IMG/VR virus record: IMGVR_UViG_3300028840_008161
Location: 1 to 21,598 of that record
Reading direction: 5' to 3' (one strand)
DNA: 21,598 nucleotides
Origin: a virus
This document shows, piece after piece, positions 6,748 through 13,021 of the stretch (its first letter is position 1; the number at the start of each line of letters is the position of its first letter). A model generated the notes under the pieces. The model searched no databases, was not told where the DNA came from, and was given only the letters and a program-made list of their open reading frames with translations. Position numbers and translations under genes: made by a program.

Positions 6748-7329
6748 ATGGCAGCACGCGCGGGAATGACCAACCTGATTCGACGCCTGCGGGGGATGAC
6801 CGCTGCAGGCAGCGCCGACTACAGCGTGGACGGCGAGACGTGGTGGGCCGACGACCACCTGCAGGAGGTGCTCGACGCTTACCGCATCGACCTGAACCGC
6901 GTGCCCCTGTTCGCGCAGCCGGAGTACGACGGCGGCACGCCGCTCTACCACGATTACTACGCGCCGTTGGGCCACCTGGAAGAGGCGGCCAGCGGGAGCG
7001 CGGCCTGGGCCGTGGAGGATGGCGACGGGGACAACGTGGGCACGGCCAGCTACACGGCGGACTACGTGCGCGGCCTGATCCGTTTCAGCGCCGACCAGGG
7101 CGGCAGCGCCTACTACCTGCGGGCGCGGGCCTACAATCTGGCGGCGGCGGCGGCGCAGGTCTGGCGCGAGAAGATGGCCTCGACGGCGGCTTTCTACGCG
7201 GCCAGCGTGGACGGCCAGCGCCTGGACCGCGAGCAGTGGTTCGATCACTGCGAGCGCATGGTGCGGCGCTACGAGAGCGAGGCCGGGGTGCAGACCGTGG
7301 CCGTGAGCCGGACGGATATCGCGTCATGA
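6748..7329 (+). CDS. Head-tail connector (adaptor) protein
   Basis: 193 aa, ATG 6748 with GGAGG about 7 nt upstream. It begins with a short helix (MTNLIRRLRGMT), has TWWADDHLQEVLDAYRIDL, a beta-rich middle (YTADYVRGLIRFSADQGG) and a long Ala-rich helix followed by RLDREQWFDHCERMVRRYESE. This helix-plus-beta pattern and the position two genes before the tail terminator fit the gp6/gp15 ring that docks on the portal. It overlaps the next gene by ATGA, so the two are translationally coupled. Exact family assignment cannot be confirmed by eye. Confidence 0.65.
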   Translation: MAARAGMTNLIRRLRGMTAAGSADYSVDGETWWADDHLQEVLDAYRIDLNRVPLFAQPEYDGGTPLYHDYYAPLGHLEEAASGSAAWAVEDGDGDNVGTASYTADYVRGLIRFSADQGGSAYYLRARAYNLAAAAAQVWREKMASTAAFYAASVDGQRLDREQWFDHCERMVRRYESEAGVQTVAVSRTDIAS

Positions 7330-7703
7330 CGATCATCACCGATGCGGAACGCGACGCGCTGCGGGCGCACATGGACGACACGCTGACCGAGACGTGCACC
7401 ATCCGGCGGGTGGCCCGTTCGGAGGACGGCCAGGGCGGCTGGACCGAGGGCTGGGCCGACGAGTATACGGACGTGCCCTGCCGCCTCGACCCGTTTCAGA
7501 CGGTGATCTCGCAGTACGACACGACGGTGCACAGCGCCCGCGTCGCCAACGTGGACGAGTACGCGCTGCGGGTCCAGGCGGCGCAGGACATCCGGCCCGG
7601 CGACCGGGTGGTGCTGAACGGGATCACCTACGAGGTGGAGGGCGTGCAGGACGCGCACACCTGGCTGGCGATCAAGCGCTGCAAGCTGACGCGGATTCGT
7701 TGA
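7326..7703 (+). CDS. Head closure / head-tail joining protein
   Basis: 125 aa starting at an ATGA overlap with the connector gene. The sequence runs from a short acidic helix (DAERDALRAHMDDTLTETC) into a strand-rich barrel-like part: CTIRRVARSEDGQGGWTEGW, VPCRLDPFQ, DIRPGDRVVLNGITYEVEGVQDAHTWLAIKRCKLTRI. The 'RPGDRVVLNGITYEVEGV' stretch is characteristic of small beta-barrel head-tail joining proteins (gp16/SPP1-type head closure). It probably forms the ring between connector and tail. Ends 21 nt before a type B repeat. Confidence 0.7.
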   Translation: MTIITDAERDALRAHMDDTLTETCTIRRVARSEDGQGGWTEGWADEYTDVPCRLDPFQTVISQYDTTVHSARVANVDEYALRVQAAQDIRPGDRVVLNGITYEVEGVQDAHTWLAIKRCKLTRIR

Positions 7704-7724
7704 TAGGCCGGGCAAGAAACTGGA

Positions 7725-7785
7725 GTCCACAGATTACACAGATTTCACAGATTCTAATTTTGTGTAATCAGTGAAATCTGTGGAC
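7725..7785. repeat. Type B inverted-repeat element, copy 2
   Basis: 61 bp bounded by GTCCACAGATT (7725-7735) and AATCTGTGGAC (7775-7785). The inner units CACAGATT and GTGAAATC also pair. Unlike copy 1, it sits wholly between genes. Confidence 0.85.
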
Positions 7786-7816
7786 TATCCACCCGCTGAA
7801 CAGGAGGAGCAGAGTT

Positions 7817-8227
7817 ATGGCGGGACCGATAGGCGCGCTGGACGCGGCAATCTACGGCGAGTTGTCCGGCGGGGCCGGGCTGATCGCCGAGTTGGGCGGG
7901 ACGGCGATCTACAACCGGGTCGCGCCGCAGGAGGCGGGCCTGCCCTACGTGATCTTCCAGTGGCAGGGTGGCGGCGACGAAAACCTGACGCCCTCCCGCA
8001 CCCGGAACGTGGTCTACGTGGTCAAAGGGGTGGCCGACGCACTGAGCAAGGCCGAGGCCATCGACGAGCAGTGCGACGCGCTGCTGCACGGGCAGGCGCT
8101 GAGCGTGGCGGGCTGGAGCAACTTCTGGCTGGCGCGAGAGAGCGACATCGCCTACGTGGAAGTGGACGAGTCGGGCCGCCCGGTCTACCACAGCGGCGGC
8201 GTGTACCGGATTCGGGTGGGGCAGTGA
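7817..8227 (+). CDS. Tail terminator / tail completion protein (DUF3168-like)
   Basis: 136 aa, ATG 7817 preceded by AGGAGGAGC. It opens with a helix (GALDAAIYGELSGGAGLIAELGG) followed by TAIYNRVAPQEAGLPYVIFQW, the usual start of DUF3168/gp17-type proteins ('iy.gvpPqga.~PYvvf'). Later come VVYVVKGVADALSKAEAIDEQCDALLHGQAL and a final AYVEVDESGRPVYHSGGVYRIRVGQ strand pair. In characterised phages this protein forms the hexamer that caps the tail tube. Its last eleven codons are duplicated at 9072-9105 beyond an antisense gene. Confidence 0.75.
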   Translation: MAGPIGALDAAIYGELSGGAGLIAELGGTAIYNRVAPQEAGLPYVIFQWQGGGDENLTPSRTRNVVYVVKGVADALSKAEAIDEQCDALLHGQALSVAGWSNFWLARESDIAYVEVDESGRPVYHSGGVYRIRVGQ

Positions 8228-8248
8228 TCACCTTCGGTGAGCAGGCAG
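8195..8248 (+). repeat. Direct duplication flanking the antisense gene, left copy
   Basis: 54 bp including the 3' end and stop of the tail terminator gene. It matches 9072-9125 at 50 of 54 positions; both copies encode a final GVYRIRVGQ and stop, and the two differences before the stop codon are synonymous. Confidence 0.9.
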
Positions 8249-8256
8249 ACTCAGCG

Positions 8257-8997
8257 TCAATCGGGTGCCTGCGGAGTGCGCAAACACTCCGGTGGCTCGA
8301 CCATGTATTTCCCACACGACCCTGGCGGGGTTTGGAGCGGTTCAAAGGGTCCCCAGTCGAAGGCATCACACTCCCACGTCCGGTCTTGCGACGCGTACAG
8401 ACACGCCGGTGTGCCATACCTATCCGGCGAGTGCCAGTAGCCAAGGGTGAAGTCGTGGCCGTCGCTTTCGTACAGCCAGCCGGTGCCTTGCGTCGTCAGG
8501 GCATCAGGCAGGGTTTCCAAATGGGTTGGCTCAAGTTGGGTGAGTTCTTCCGGGTATTGGCCCGTGGCAGCATGGTATTTGTCAAGCGCCTGAATGATAA
8601 GATCGCCGTTGCGCTGGGTGGTTTCTTTTGGATCCTCAGGCGCATGCCAGTTGCCTGCCGCGATACTGAGAATCATCGCCGCGACAAGCGCCACCCAAAA
8701 TATGGGGCCTGCCAGCTTGCGCCAGCGCGGGAGAGTCCCCGCCAGCCAGATTGCCACGACGAGGGCAATGAAGGCGCTCAGGAGGCCGATCATGAAGGCG
8801 ACAGCACCTCCCAGCCCACCGAGGCTGGCTGACGCAAAAAGCGAAAGGCAAAGCAAGCCGATGGCAAGCACTGAGACCAACAGCCGCCACCATTGGATGC
8901 GCGCCTCGCGCAGGCCGGACCAGAGCAGATATCCGGCGAGGATTGGGGCGATGAACGGCCACACCATTGAGAAGGAATCGAGCAATCGGGTGTACAT
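8257..8997 (-). CDS. Four-helix membrane protein with C-terminal pseudopilin-like domain
   Basis: 246 aa. Hydrophobic segments lie at about residues 12-29, 36-57, 63-88 and 97-115. The soluble part (120-246) begins NGDLIIQALDKYHAATGQYPEELTQL, then GTGWLYESDGHDFTLGYW. This pattern of a helix ending in Y-x-x-x-x-G-x-Y-P followed by a beta sheet resembles the globular part of type II secretion pseudopilins, although the usual N-terminal pilin helix is missing. Four cysteines in the C-terminal part (199, 210, 228, 238) could form extracellular disulfides. The ATG at 8997 has AGGA 6 nt upstream. It lies antisense between the tail terminator and tail tube genes, bracketed by the 54-bp duplication. 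Function unknown; likely cargo acting at the host membrane. Confidence 0.75.
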   Translation of the reverse strand: MYTRLLDSFSMVWPFIAPILAGYLLWSGLREARIQWWRLLVSVLAIGLLCLSLFASASLGGLGGAVAFMIGLLSAFIALVVAIWLAGTLPRWRKLAGPIFWVALVAAMILSIAAGNWHAPEDPKETTQRNGDLIIQALDKYHAATGQYPEELTQLEPTHLETLPDALTTQGTGWLYESDGHDFTLGYWHSPDRYGTPACLYASQDRTWECDAFDWGPFEPLQTPPGSCGKYMVEPPECLRTPQAPD

Positions 8998-9071
8998 ACC
9001 TCGTCCTGGGCTTGACCTGGCACGATGGTATCACAAAAAGGCGTGCGCCGGGGCAGGGGGATGAGGACACT

Positions 9072-9125
9072 GGCGGCGTGTACCGGATTCGAGTGGGGCA
9101 ATGAACACTTTCGGTGAGCAGGCAG
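9072..9125 (+). repeat. Direct duplication flanking the antisense gene, right copy
   Basis: Second copy of 8195-8248 (50/54 identical). It holds an orphan 3' end of the tail terminator gene in the original reading frame (GGVYRIRVGQ, stop), with no start. Confidence 0.9.
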
Positions 9126-9334
9126 CGTTCAGCAGTCAGCTGACAGCAAGTGGGGCGCGGATTTCCACGGAGTGCATGGATCCCAGGTTGGCTGCGACGG
9201 CGGGTTCTCACCCCCACCCGCCTTCGCTGCGCTCAGGCCGCTACGCGTCCCCCTTTAAGGGGGACTCCAGTCCAGCGCTAGCTGGGGGGCCGGGGAGGGG
9301 GTTGTAGCTGACTGCTGGTAGCTGAAAGCTGGAA
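9124..9334. repeat. Composite repeat: type C arms around type A copy 3
   Basis: Type C units occur at 9124-9150 (CGTTCAGCAGTCAGCTGACAGC) and, roughly inverted, at 9304-9332 (GTAGCTGACTGCTGGTAGCTG). Between them a type A element (9208-9303) has its core palindrome at 9247-9265. The 356-nt gap from 8998 to 9353 therefore holds the duplicated gene end, these repeats and the tail tube ribosome binding site. I see no gene in it. Confidence 0.75.
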
Positions 9335-9353
9335 AAAAAGGAGACGTTGAGAG

Positions 9354-9755
9354 ATGGCTGAATTCACCGGCAAGAATCTGTACCTGGCGTTCGACGGCAC
9401 CGCCATCAACGCCGACTTCCGCGAGTTCTCGGAAGACGAAGAGGTGGGCACGGTGGACGCGTCGGCGGGGTCCGACGCGGCCCGCACCTACCTGACCACG
9501 CTGGAGGACGGCACGGCCAGCCTGACCCTGCTCTTGCAGGAGGACGGCACGGCGGCCACCGACCCGTGGCAGTTGATGGACAAGGGGAACGAGGGCACGC
9601 TGGAGTGGGGGCCGGAAGGGACGGCGGCAGGCAAGCCCCGGCACAGCGTCAACGCGATTGTGACCAGTCGCGGCAAGTCGGTGCCCTACGACGACGTGGT
9701 CGAGATGACGTTCAATTTTCAGTTCAGCGGCGTCGTCGCCGACTCGGCCTACTAG
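9354..9755 (+). CDS. Major tail tube protein
   Basis: 133 aa, ATG 9354 with AAGGAG about 11 nt upstream. It starts MAEFTGKNLYLAFDGTAINADFREFSEDEEVGTVDASAGSDAARTYL and goes on TLEDGTASLTLLLQEDG, then NAIVTSRGKSVPYDDVVEMTFNFQFSG. An N-terminal strand, a loop 'GssD..r.yl.t..~g~~sl~~l' and a final strand pair are typical of the two-sheet tail tube fold. The gene lies between the tail terminator and the chaperones, as expected. No contractile sheath gene is present, so the tail is non-contractile. Confidence 0.8.
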   Translation: MAEFTGKNLYLAFDGTAINADFREFSEDEEVGTVDASAGSDAARTYLTTLEDGTASLTLLLQEDGTAATDPWQLMDKGNEGTLEWGPEGTAAGKPRHSVNAIVTSRGKSVPYDDVVEMTFNFQFSGVVADSAY

Positions 9756-9797
9756 CGCCGACGACAGCCGTGGGGTAGGGGGGTGGATGCGCGGCTC

Positions 9798-10145
9798 TCA
9801 CTCCTGCCCGGCCATCGGGTCGGGGCCATACTGATTCGGCCCCTCGGTGCCTTTCACGAAGCCGCACTGGTACAGGGCGTACAGGGAGCCAAAGGGCACC
9901 AGGTTGACCAACATCCACCAGCCCGATTTGTCCACGTCGTGCCAGCGCTTGATCTGGATCGCCAGGGAGGGCCAGACCGACAGCAGCGAGAACACGACGA
10001 CGATAGCCAGGGCAGCCGCCGAGTCGCTGAGGCGGGCCACGATCATCATGACGAGGTTGATGACCGTTATCAACAGCGTGCCGATCCAGAAATCCTCGCG
10101 GTTGATGCGGCCTTTGGTCGAAAGCAGCAGGTTGAAGATATCCAT
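9798..10145 (-). CDS. DUF805-family membrane protein
   Basis: 115 aa from ATG 10145 (MDIFNLLLSTKGRINREDFW), the usual N terminus of the family; longer in-frame starts run into unrelated sequence. Hydrophobic segments lie at about residues 20-37, 43-63 and 77-92. The conserved KRWHDVDKSGWW (67-77) and the C-terminal GPNQYGPDP (102-110) identify DUF805, small inner-membrane proteins of unknown function. It lies antisense between the tail tube and chaperone genes, a place where phage genes are normally adjacent, so it is probably cargo. The ribosome binding site is weak. Confidence 0.85.
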   Translation of the reverse strand: MDIFNLLLSTKGRINREDFWIGTLLITVINLVMMIVARLSDSAAALAIVVVFSLLSVWPSLAIQIKRWHDVDKSGWWMLVNLVPFGSLYALYQCGFVKGTEGPNQYGPDPMAGQE

Positions 10146-10182
10146 GATGAATCCCGTGTGTTCGACGTATGAGTCTGGCCCT

Positions 10183-10191
10183 ATCATAGCA
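10183..10191 (-). promoter_or_regulatory. Possible extended -10 promoter for the DUF805 gene
   Basis: On the minus strand TGC directly precedes TATGAT (10188-10183), an extended -10 with five of six matches, in a local AT-rich island between two GC-rich phage genes. No good -35 box is seen at 17 nt. It would give a leader of about 30 nt. Confidence 0.35.
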
Positions 10192-10232
10192 CAATTATGA
10201 ATTCTGCATTTTTGAGCGGGAGAATGTGAGAC

Positions 10233-10517
10233 GTGACGGGCAAAACGGAGCAAGCAGAACAGGCAAACGACAACCCGCGCCAGGTGACACTGAGCGACGG
10301 GCGCGAGGTCGAGGTGGACCTCTACAGCGTGACCTACGCCGAGGTGGTCGAGATGACCGACCCGGCCACGCCGCTGGACCGCATGCACGCCTTGATGGGG
10401 CAGGTGGTCGGGCTGAAGGGCGACGAGCTGGCCGCGCTGCCTTACCCGGATTACCGCCGGGTGGACCGGGCGGTCTTCCGGCTGCTCAAGGACCCGCTGG
10501 GTGCGGACCCAAACTGA
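10233..10517 (+). CDS. Tail assembly chaperone G-like protein
   Basis: 94 aa from GTG 10233. The region VTLSDGREVEVDLYSVTYAEVVEM followed by DPATPLDRMHALMGQVVGLKGDELAALPYPDYRRVDRAVFRLLKDPL resembles the N-terminal part of G-type chaperones, which coat the tape measure during tail assembly. The protein ends two codons after a slippery heptamer, exactly at the end of the zero frame; a fraction of ribosomes should shift to make the longer product described separately. Upstream is the minus-strand DUF805 gene, so this gene must be transcribed across it or from a local promoter. Confidence 0.75.
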   Translation: MTGKTEQAEQANDNPRQVTLSDGREVEVDLYSVTYAEVVEMTDPATPLDRMHALMGQVVGLKGDELAALPYPDYRRVDRAVFRLLKDPLGADPN

Positions 10518-10726
10518 GCAAGGCGCTCTACCTGAGCGCCCGTTGGGGAAAGCCGGTGACGCTGGCCCAGTGGCGGACGGCGCTGCGCTGGCGCATCGCC
10601 CAGGAGACGGGCTGGACGCTGGCGACGATCGACGGCCTGTCGCTGGGTGACATCTGGGAGTATTTGAGCGTGCGCGACGGATTGGGCAAGGCAGCCGCGT
10701 CTGCGGCGCGTAAGGGCGGGGGGTAG
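10233..10726 (+). CDS. Tail assembly chaperone GT-like fusion made by -1 frameshift
   Basis: Predicted 164-aa product: 94 residues in the zero frame through the heptamer, then a -1 shift into an open frame that continues 70 residues (LSKALYLSARWGKPVTLAQW...GLGKAAASAARKGGG) to TAG at 10724-10726. This second part has no start codon with a ribosome binding site and cannot be made alone. In lambda and many other tailed phages the G and GT pair is made at a fixed ratio by exactly this kind of shift; GT recruits tube subunits to the tape measure. The T part is helical, with LAQWRTALRWRIAQETGW and LSLGDIWEYLSVRDG. Confidence 0.8.
10508..10540 (+). promoter_or_regulatory. -1 ribosomal frameshift signal (C CCA AAC plus hairpin)
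   Basis: CCCAAAC at 10508-10514 fits the X XXY YYZ slippery pattern in the zero frame (Pro CCA, Asn AAC), followed by the stop TGA. After a 7-nt spacer GGCGCTC (10522-10528) pairs perfectly with GAGCGCC (10534-10540) around a 5-nt loop, a stem at the distance expected of a stimulatory structure. Confidence 0.85.
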
Positions 10727-10729
10727 ATA

Positions 10730-10809
10730 CTACCCCCACCCATCCTCGCTTCGCTCGGATTTCCCTCCCCCTTAAAGGGGGAGGGCCCGCGCAGCGGGGG
10801 TGGGGGTGA
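10730..10809. repeat. Type A palindromic repeat, copy 4
   Basis: The core at 10763-10785 is a 23-nt palindrome of CCCTCCCCCTT and its complement around one base, framed by TACCCCCACCC and GGGGGTGGGGGTG. It separates the chaperone and gp10-like genes. Confidence 0.85.
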
Positions 10810-10832
10810 ATCGAGGCGGAGAGAGACAAGCG

Positions 10833-11165
10833 ATGTTGGAACTCGAAATCGTGGTAGACACCGGCCCGCTCGACGCGATCATCGCCGGACTGCCGGGGGC
10901 CGACGCCCTGCTGGCCGAGGCCGCCTCGCAGCAGGTGGAAGCGGGCGCGCAGAACCGCGCCCCGGTGCGGACGGGAGCCTTGCGGTCCTCCATCGCCCGG
11001 CGGGTCGCGGGCGCGCATTGGGCGGTGGGCGCGGGCGTGGATTACGCGCTGTTCGTCGAGATGGGCACGTCGCGCATGGGCGCGCGGCCCTACCTGCGCC
11101 CGGCACTGGAGGCGGTGAATTGGGCATCCTTGGTCAAACAGGTCTTCAGGACCGTTGGACTCTAA
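10833..11165 (+). CDS. HK97 gp10-like neck or minor structural protein
   Basis: 110 aa from ATG 10833; the longer in-frame start lies in the type A repeat. The family signature is clear: RAPVRTGALRSSI (42-54), VDYALFVEMGTSRMGARPYLRPAL (69-92). Proteins of this kind normally sit between the head closure and tail terminator genes and act at the head-tail junction. Here the gene lies after the chaperones and before the tape measure, an unusual position that may reflect rearrangement. At 110 aa it is at the short end of the family, but the N-terminal strand (LELEIVVDTGPL) looks intact. Confidence 0.8.
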   Translation: MLELEIVVDTGPLDAIIAGLPGADALLAEAASQQVEAGAQNRAPVRTGALRSSIARRVAGAHWAVGAGVDYALFVEMGTSRMGARPYLRPALEAVNWASLVKQVFRTVGL

Positions 11166-11255
11166 GCTGATGAGGGTTGCGTTGGATGTGAGCCAGTATG
11201 GGGATGTGGAAACCAGATGTCAAGCAAGGCACGTAATGAGGAAACTGTCATTTCG

Positions 11256-12149
11256 TTACTGAGACAAAGCGCAGACTCTCACATAGTCGATTGCTACATG
11301 CGCGCCAGATACCTCCAATCCAATAGTGCCCCTCTCGTAGAGGTCCTCTACGTCTATCAAGGTATCGATATGTTGGTCGTCAACATAGAAAGTGAACACA
11401 TTGTCCTTCGCGACTACAGTCAGAGTGTGACTGTTGGCCTGCCTGTCGACGGAGCGCGCGTAACCACGCCAGATAAGGGCAGAGGGCCAACCGACACCTG
11501 TATCGCTCACATTGAAATCCGGTCGCTCGACATTGTACACCTGTTCGTTCGGAATCATCTCAAATGAATAGAAACGTTGCCATGTGTGTGGACCAGGGTA
11601 ATGGGCACGGAAAAGGAGAGAGTAGGAGTAGCTGCCTTTGCCGTCCACCGTGGCTACCGAAGCGGTGTAAGCGAAATCCCGCCATTCAAAGTAGTCCCCC
11701 TCGGAAAAGACGTGACGTGCTTGGTCTTTGCCAAGGGAGACGTGGTAATGCCCGTCTTCAATCCAGAAGAGATTGGAGTCCCAATCCGGCCACTCGTTGC
11801 TGTTGTCATCGAAGTTGTCCTCAAACAGCACCTCGCATTGCTCTGGGGGCGCGAGGGGCGTGAGGGTTGTCTCGGTGTCAGCAGCCGCTGTGGATTCTGG
11901 CCTAGTGGTGGGCAGCGGGCTAGCCGTGGCCGGTTCATCAGTCGCGGGGGCAACGACTGTGGGAGCTTGTGAAGCGCCAATGACCGCACGAATAATCTCA
12001 GGGGCGATCGCAGCAATGATTGCGGCTGCAGCCCCGATGATTGCTGCAACGATTACCGGGTTGGCTCTCTCCCTAGCCGTGCCTGCATTCGTGGCTTCCG
12101 AACCGGTAAATTCAGGTTCGCCGCCCGCATCCCTGTTTGGAGAAGCCAT
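11256..12149 (-). CDS. Membrane-anchored protein with concanavalin-like (LamG/DUF1080-type) outer domain
   Basis: 297 aa, ATG 12149. A polar N terminus of about 30 residues precedes one hydrophobic segment (about 32-58), then a Pro/Thr/Ala-rich linker (61-102) and a beta-rich domain (105-297). The domain starts with CEVLFEDNFDDNSNEWP, typical of LamG or glycosidase-like jelly rolls ('F.D.Fddns..W'), and has SYSYSLLFRAHYPG and TFYVDDQHIDTLIDVEDLYERGTIGLEVSGAHVAIDYVRV, the usual last strands of such domains. Cys105 and Cys293 could be paired. No catalytic residues are recognised, so a sugar- or surface-binding role is likelier than hydrolysis. Antisense, lower in GC than the neighbours, and inserted between the gp10-like and tape measure genes; function unknown. 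Confidence 0.75.
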   Translation of the reverse strand: MASPNRDAGGEPEFTGSEATNAGTARERANPVIVAAIIGAAAAIIAAIAPEIIRAVIGASQAPTVVAPATDEPATASPLPTTRPESTAAADTETTLTPLAPPEQCEVLFEDNFDDNSNEWPDWDSNLFWIEDGHYHVSLGKDQARHVFSEGDYFEWRDFAYTASVATVDGKGSYSYSLLFRAHYPGPHTWQRFYSFEMIPNEQVYNVERPDFNVSDTGVGWPSALIWRGYARSVDRQANSHTLTVVAKDNVFTFYVDDQHIDTLIDVEDLYERGTIGLEVSGAHVAIDYVRVCALSQ

Positions 12150-12288
12150 GGCCCCAGCCCTCTTTCATTTCTCGACAGGTAGAGTGTGCAACAGAATGCG
12201 GTAGAGGACAAATAAGCATGTTCAGAAGCCAATCCTCAGGCACCTCAGCCTGGACGACTACGGACGACTGTTGGAATGGAACGATACG

Positions 12289-13017
12289 ATGACGACGATA
12301 GCGACGGCTCACGTACAAGGCAGCAGCAACCTGGGGGCGGTGCTGGGCGATTTGCGCGCCCTGCGCGGCGAGTTAGACGCCATTCGCGGCATGGGCGGCC
12401 CGGCAGGCCCCCAGATCGGGGACGTGCGCGGCGGGCTGGACACCCTCCGGGCACAGGGCGACCTGCTGCGCGGCCTGCTGGGCGACCTGCCCACCGAGCA
12501 TCGGCTCACCTTCCAGACCAACGCGCCCGCCGCCGCGACCTCGGTGCGGAGCTACAGCGCCGCCGTCCGAAGGGTCCCGGCGGCGCAGCGGACCGCTTTT
12601 CAGGCCGACACCCGCGCGGCGCGGGGCGACGTGAAGGCGCTGGAGCGGGCCATCGACAGGCTGCCCACCCGGCGCGTCATCACCCTCCAGGTGAGAACCG
12701 AGGGCGGCGTTCCTGCCTTGCAGGGCGGCGCGCACGACTTCGCGGGCGGGCTGGCGCTGGTCGGCGAGGCCGGGCCGGAGTTGGTCGCCCTGCCGCGCGG
12801 CGCGGACGTGATCCCCGCCGGACAGACGAAGCACCTGCTTGCGACGGGCACGATGGCCGCAGAAGACAGCCGTGGGGCAGGGGGGTCGGTTCAGGTGAAG
12901 GGCGGTACCCAGGAGCACCACTACCACATCCACGGCCCGGTGCACCTGCACCCCCAGGGATCCACCGGCATCGCGGATGCCCTTCGAGAACTTCGTATAG
13001 TGATGTCAGGACTCTAA
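12289..13017 (+). CDS. Short tape measure protein
   Basis: 242 aa from ATG 12289 (an in-frame ATG 18 nt upstream is possible). Residues 15-65 and 100-125 are helical and Ala/Arg/Leu-rich. Residues 151-177, with GGLALVGEAGPELVALPRG and ADVIPA, carry the LVGExGPELVxLPxGxxVIPA motif seen near the C-terminal part of many tape measures. A His-rich run (EHHYHIHGPVHLH) follows. No long central hydrophobic segment is present. Typical siphovirus tape measures are 600 aa or more; this one is less than half, so it specifies a very short tail or has suffered an internal deletion. The neighbours, chaperones upstream and Dit downstream, support the identification. Confidence 0.7.
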   Translation: MTTIATAHVQGSSNLGAVLGDLRALRGELDAIRGMGGPAGPQIGDVRGGLDTLRAQGDLLRGLLGDLPTEHRLTFQTNAPAAATSVRSYSAAVRRVPAAQRTAFQADTRAARGDVKALERAIDRLPTRRVITLQVRTEGGVPALQGGAHDFAGGLALVGEAGPELVALPRGADVIPAGQTKHLLATGTMAAEDSRGAGGSVQVKGGTQEHHYHIHGPVHLHPQGSTGIADALRELRIVMSGL

Positions 13018-13021
13018 AAAA

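Noticed and set aside
5362-7785. Type B repeats as a CRISPR array
   Set aside because: Only two copies more than 2 kb apart, palindromic, with genes between; no spacer pattern.
9101-9307. Short plus-strand open frame starting in the duplicated gene end
   Set aside because: Translation is of type C and type A repeats only.
11564-11972. Plus-strand open frames opposite the concanavalin-like gene
   Set aside because: Shadow frames; the minus strand carries a membrane anchor, linker and recognisable beta domain.
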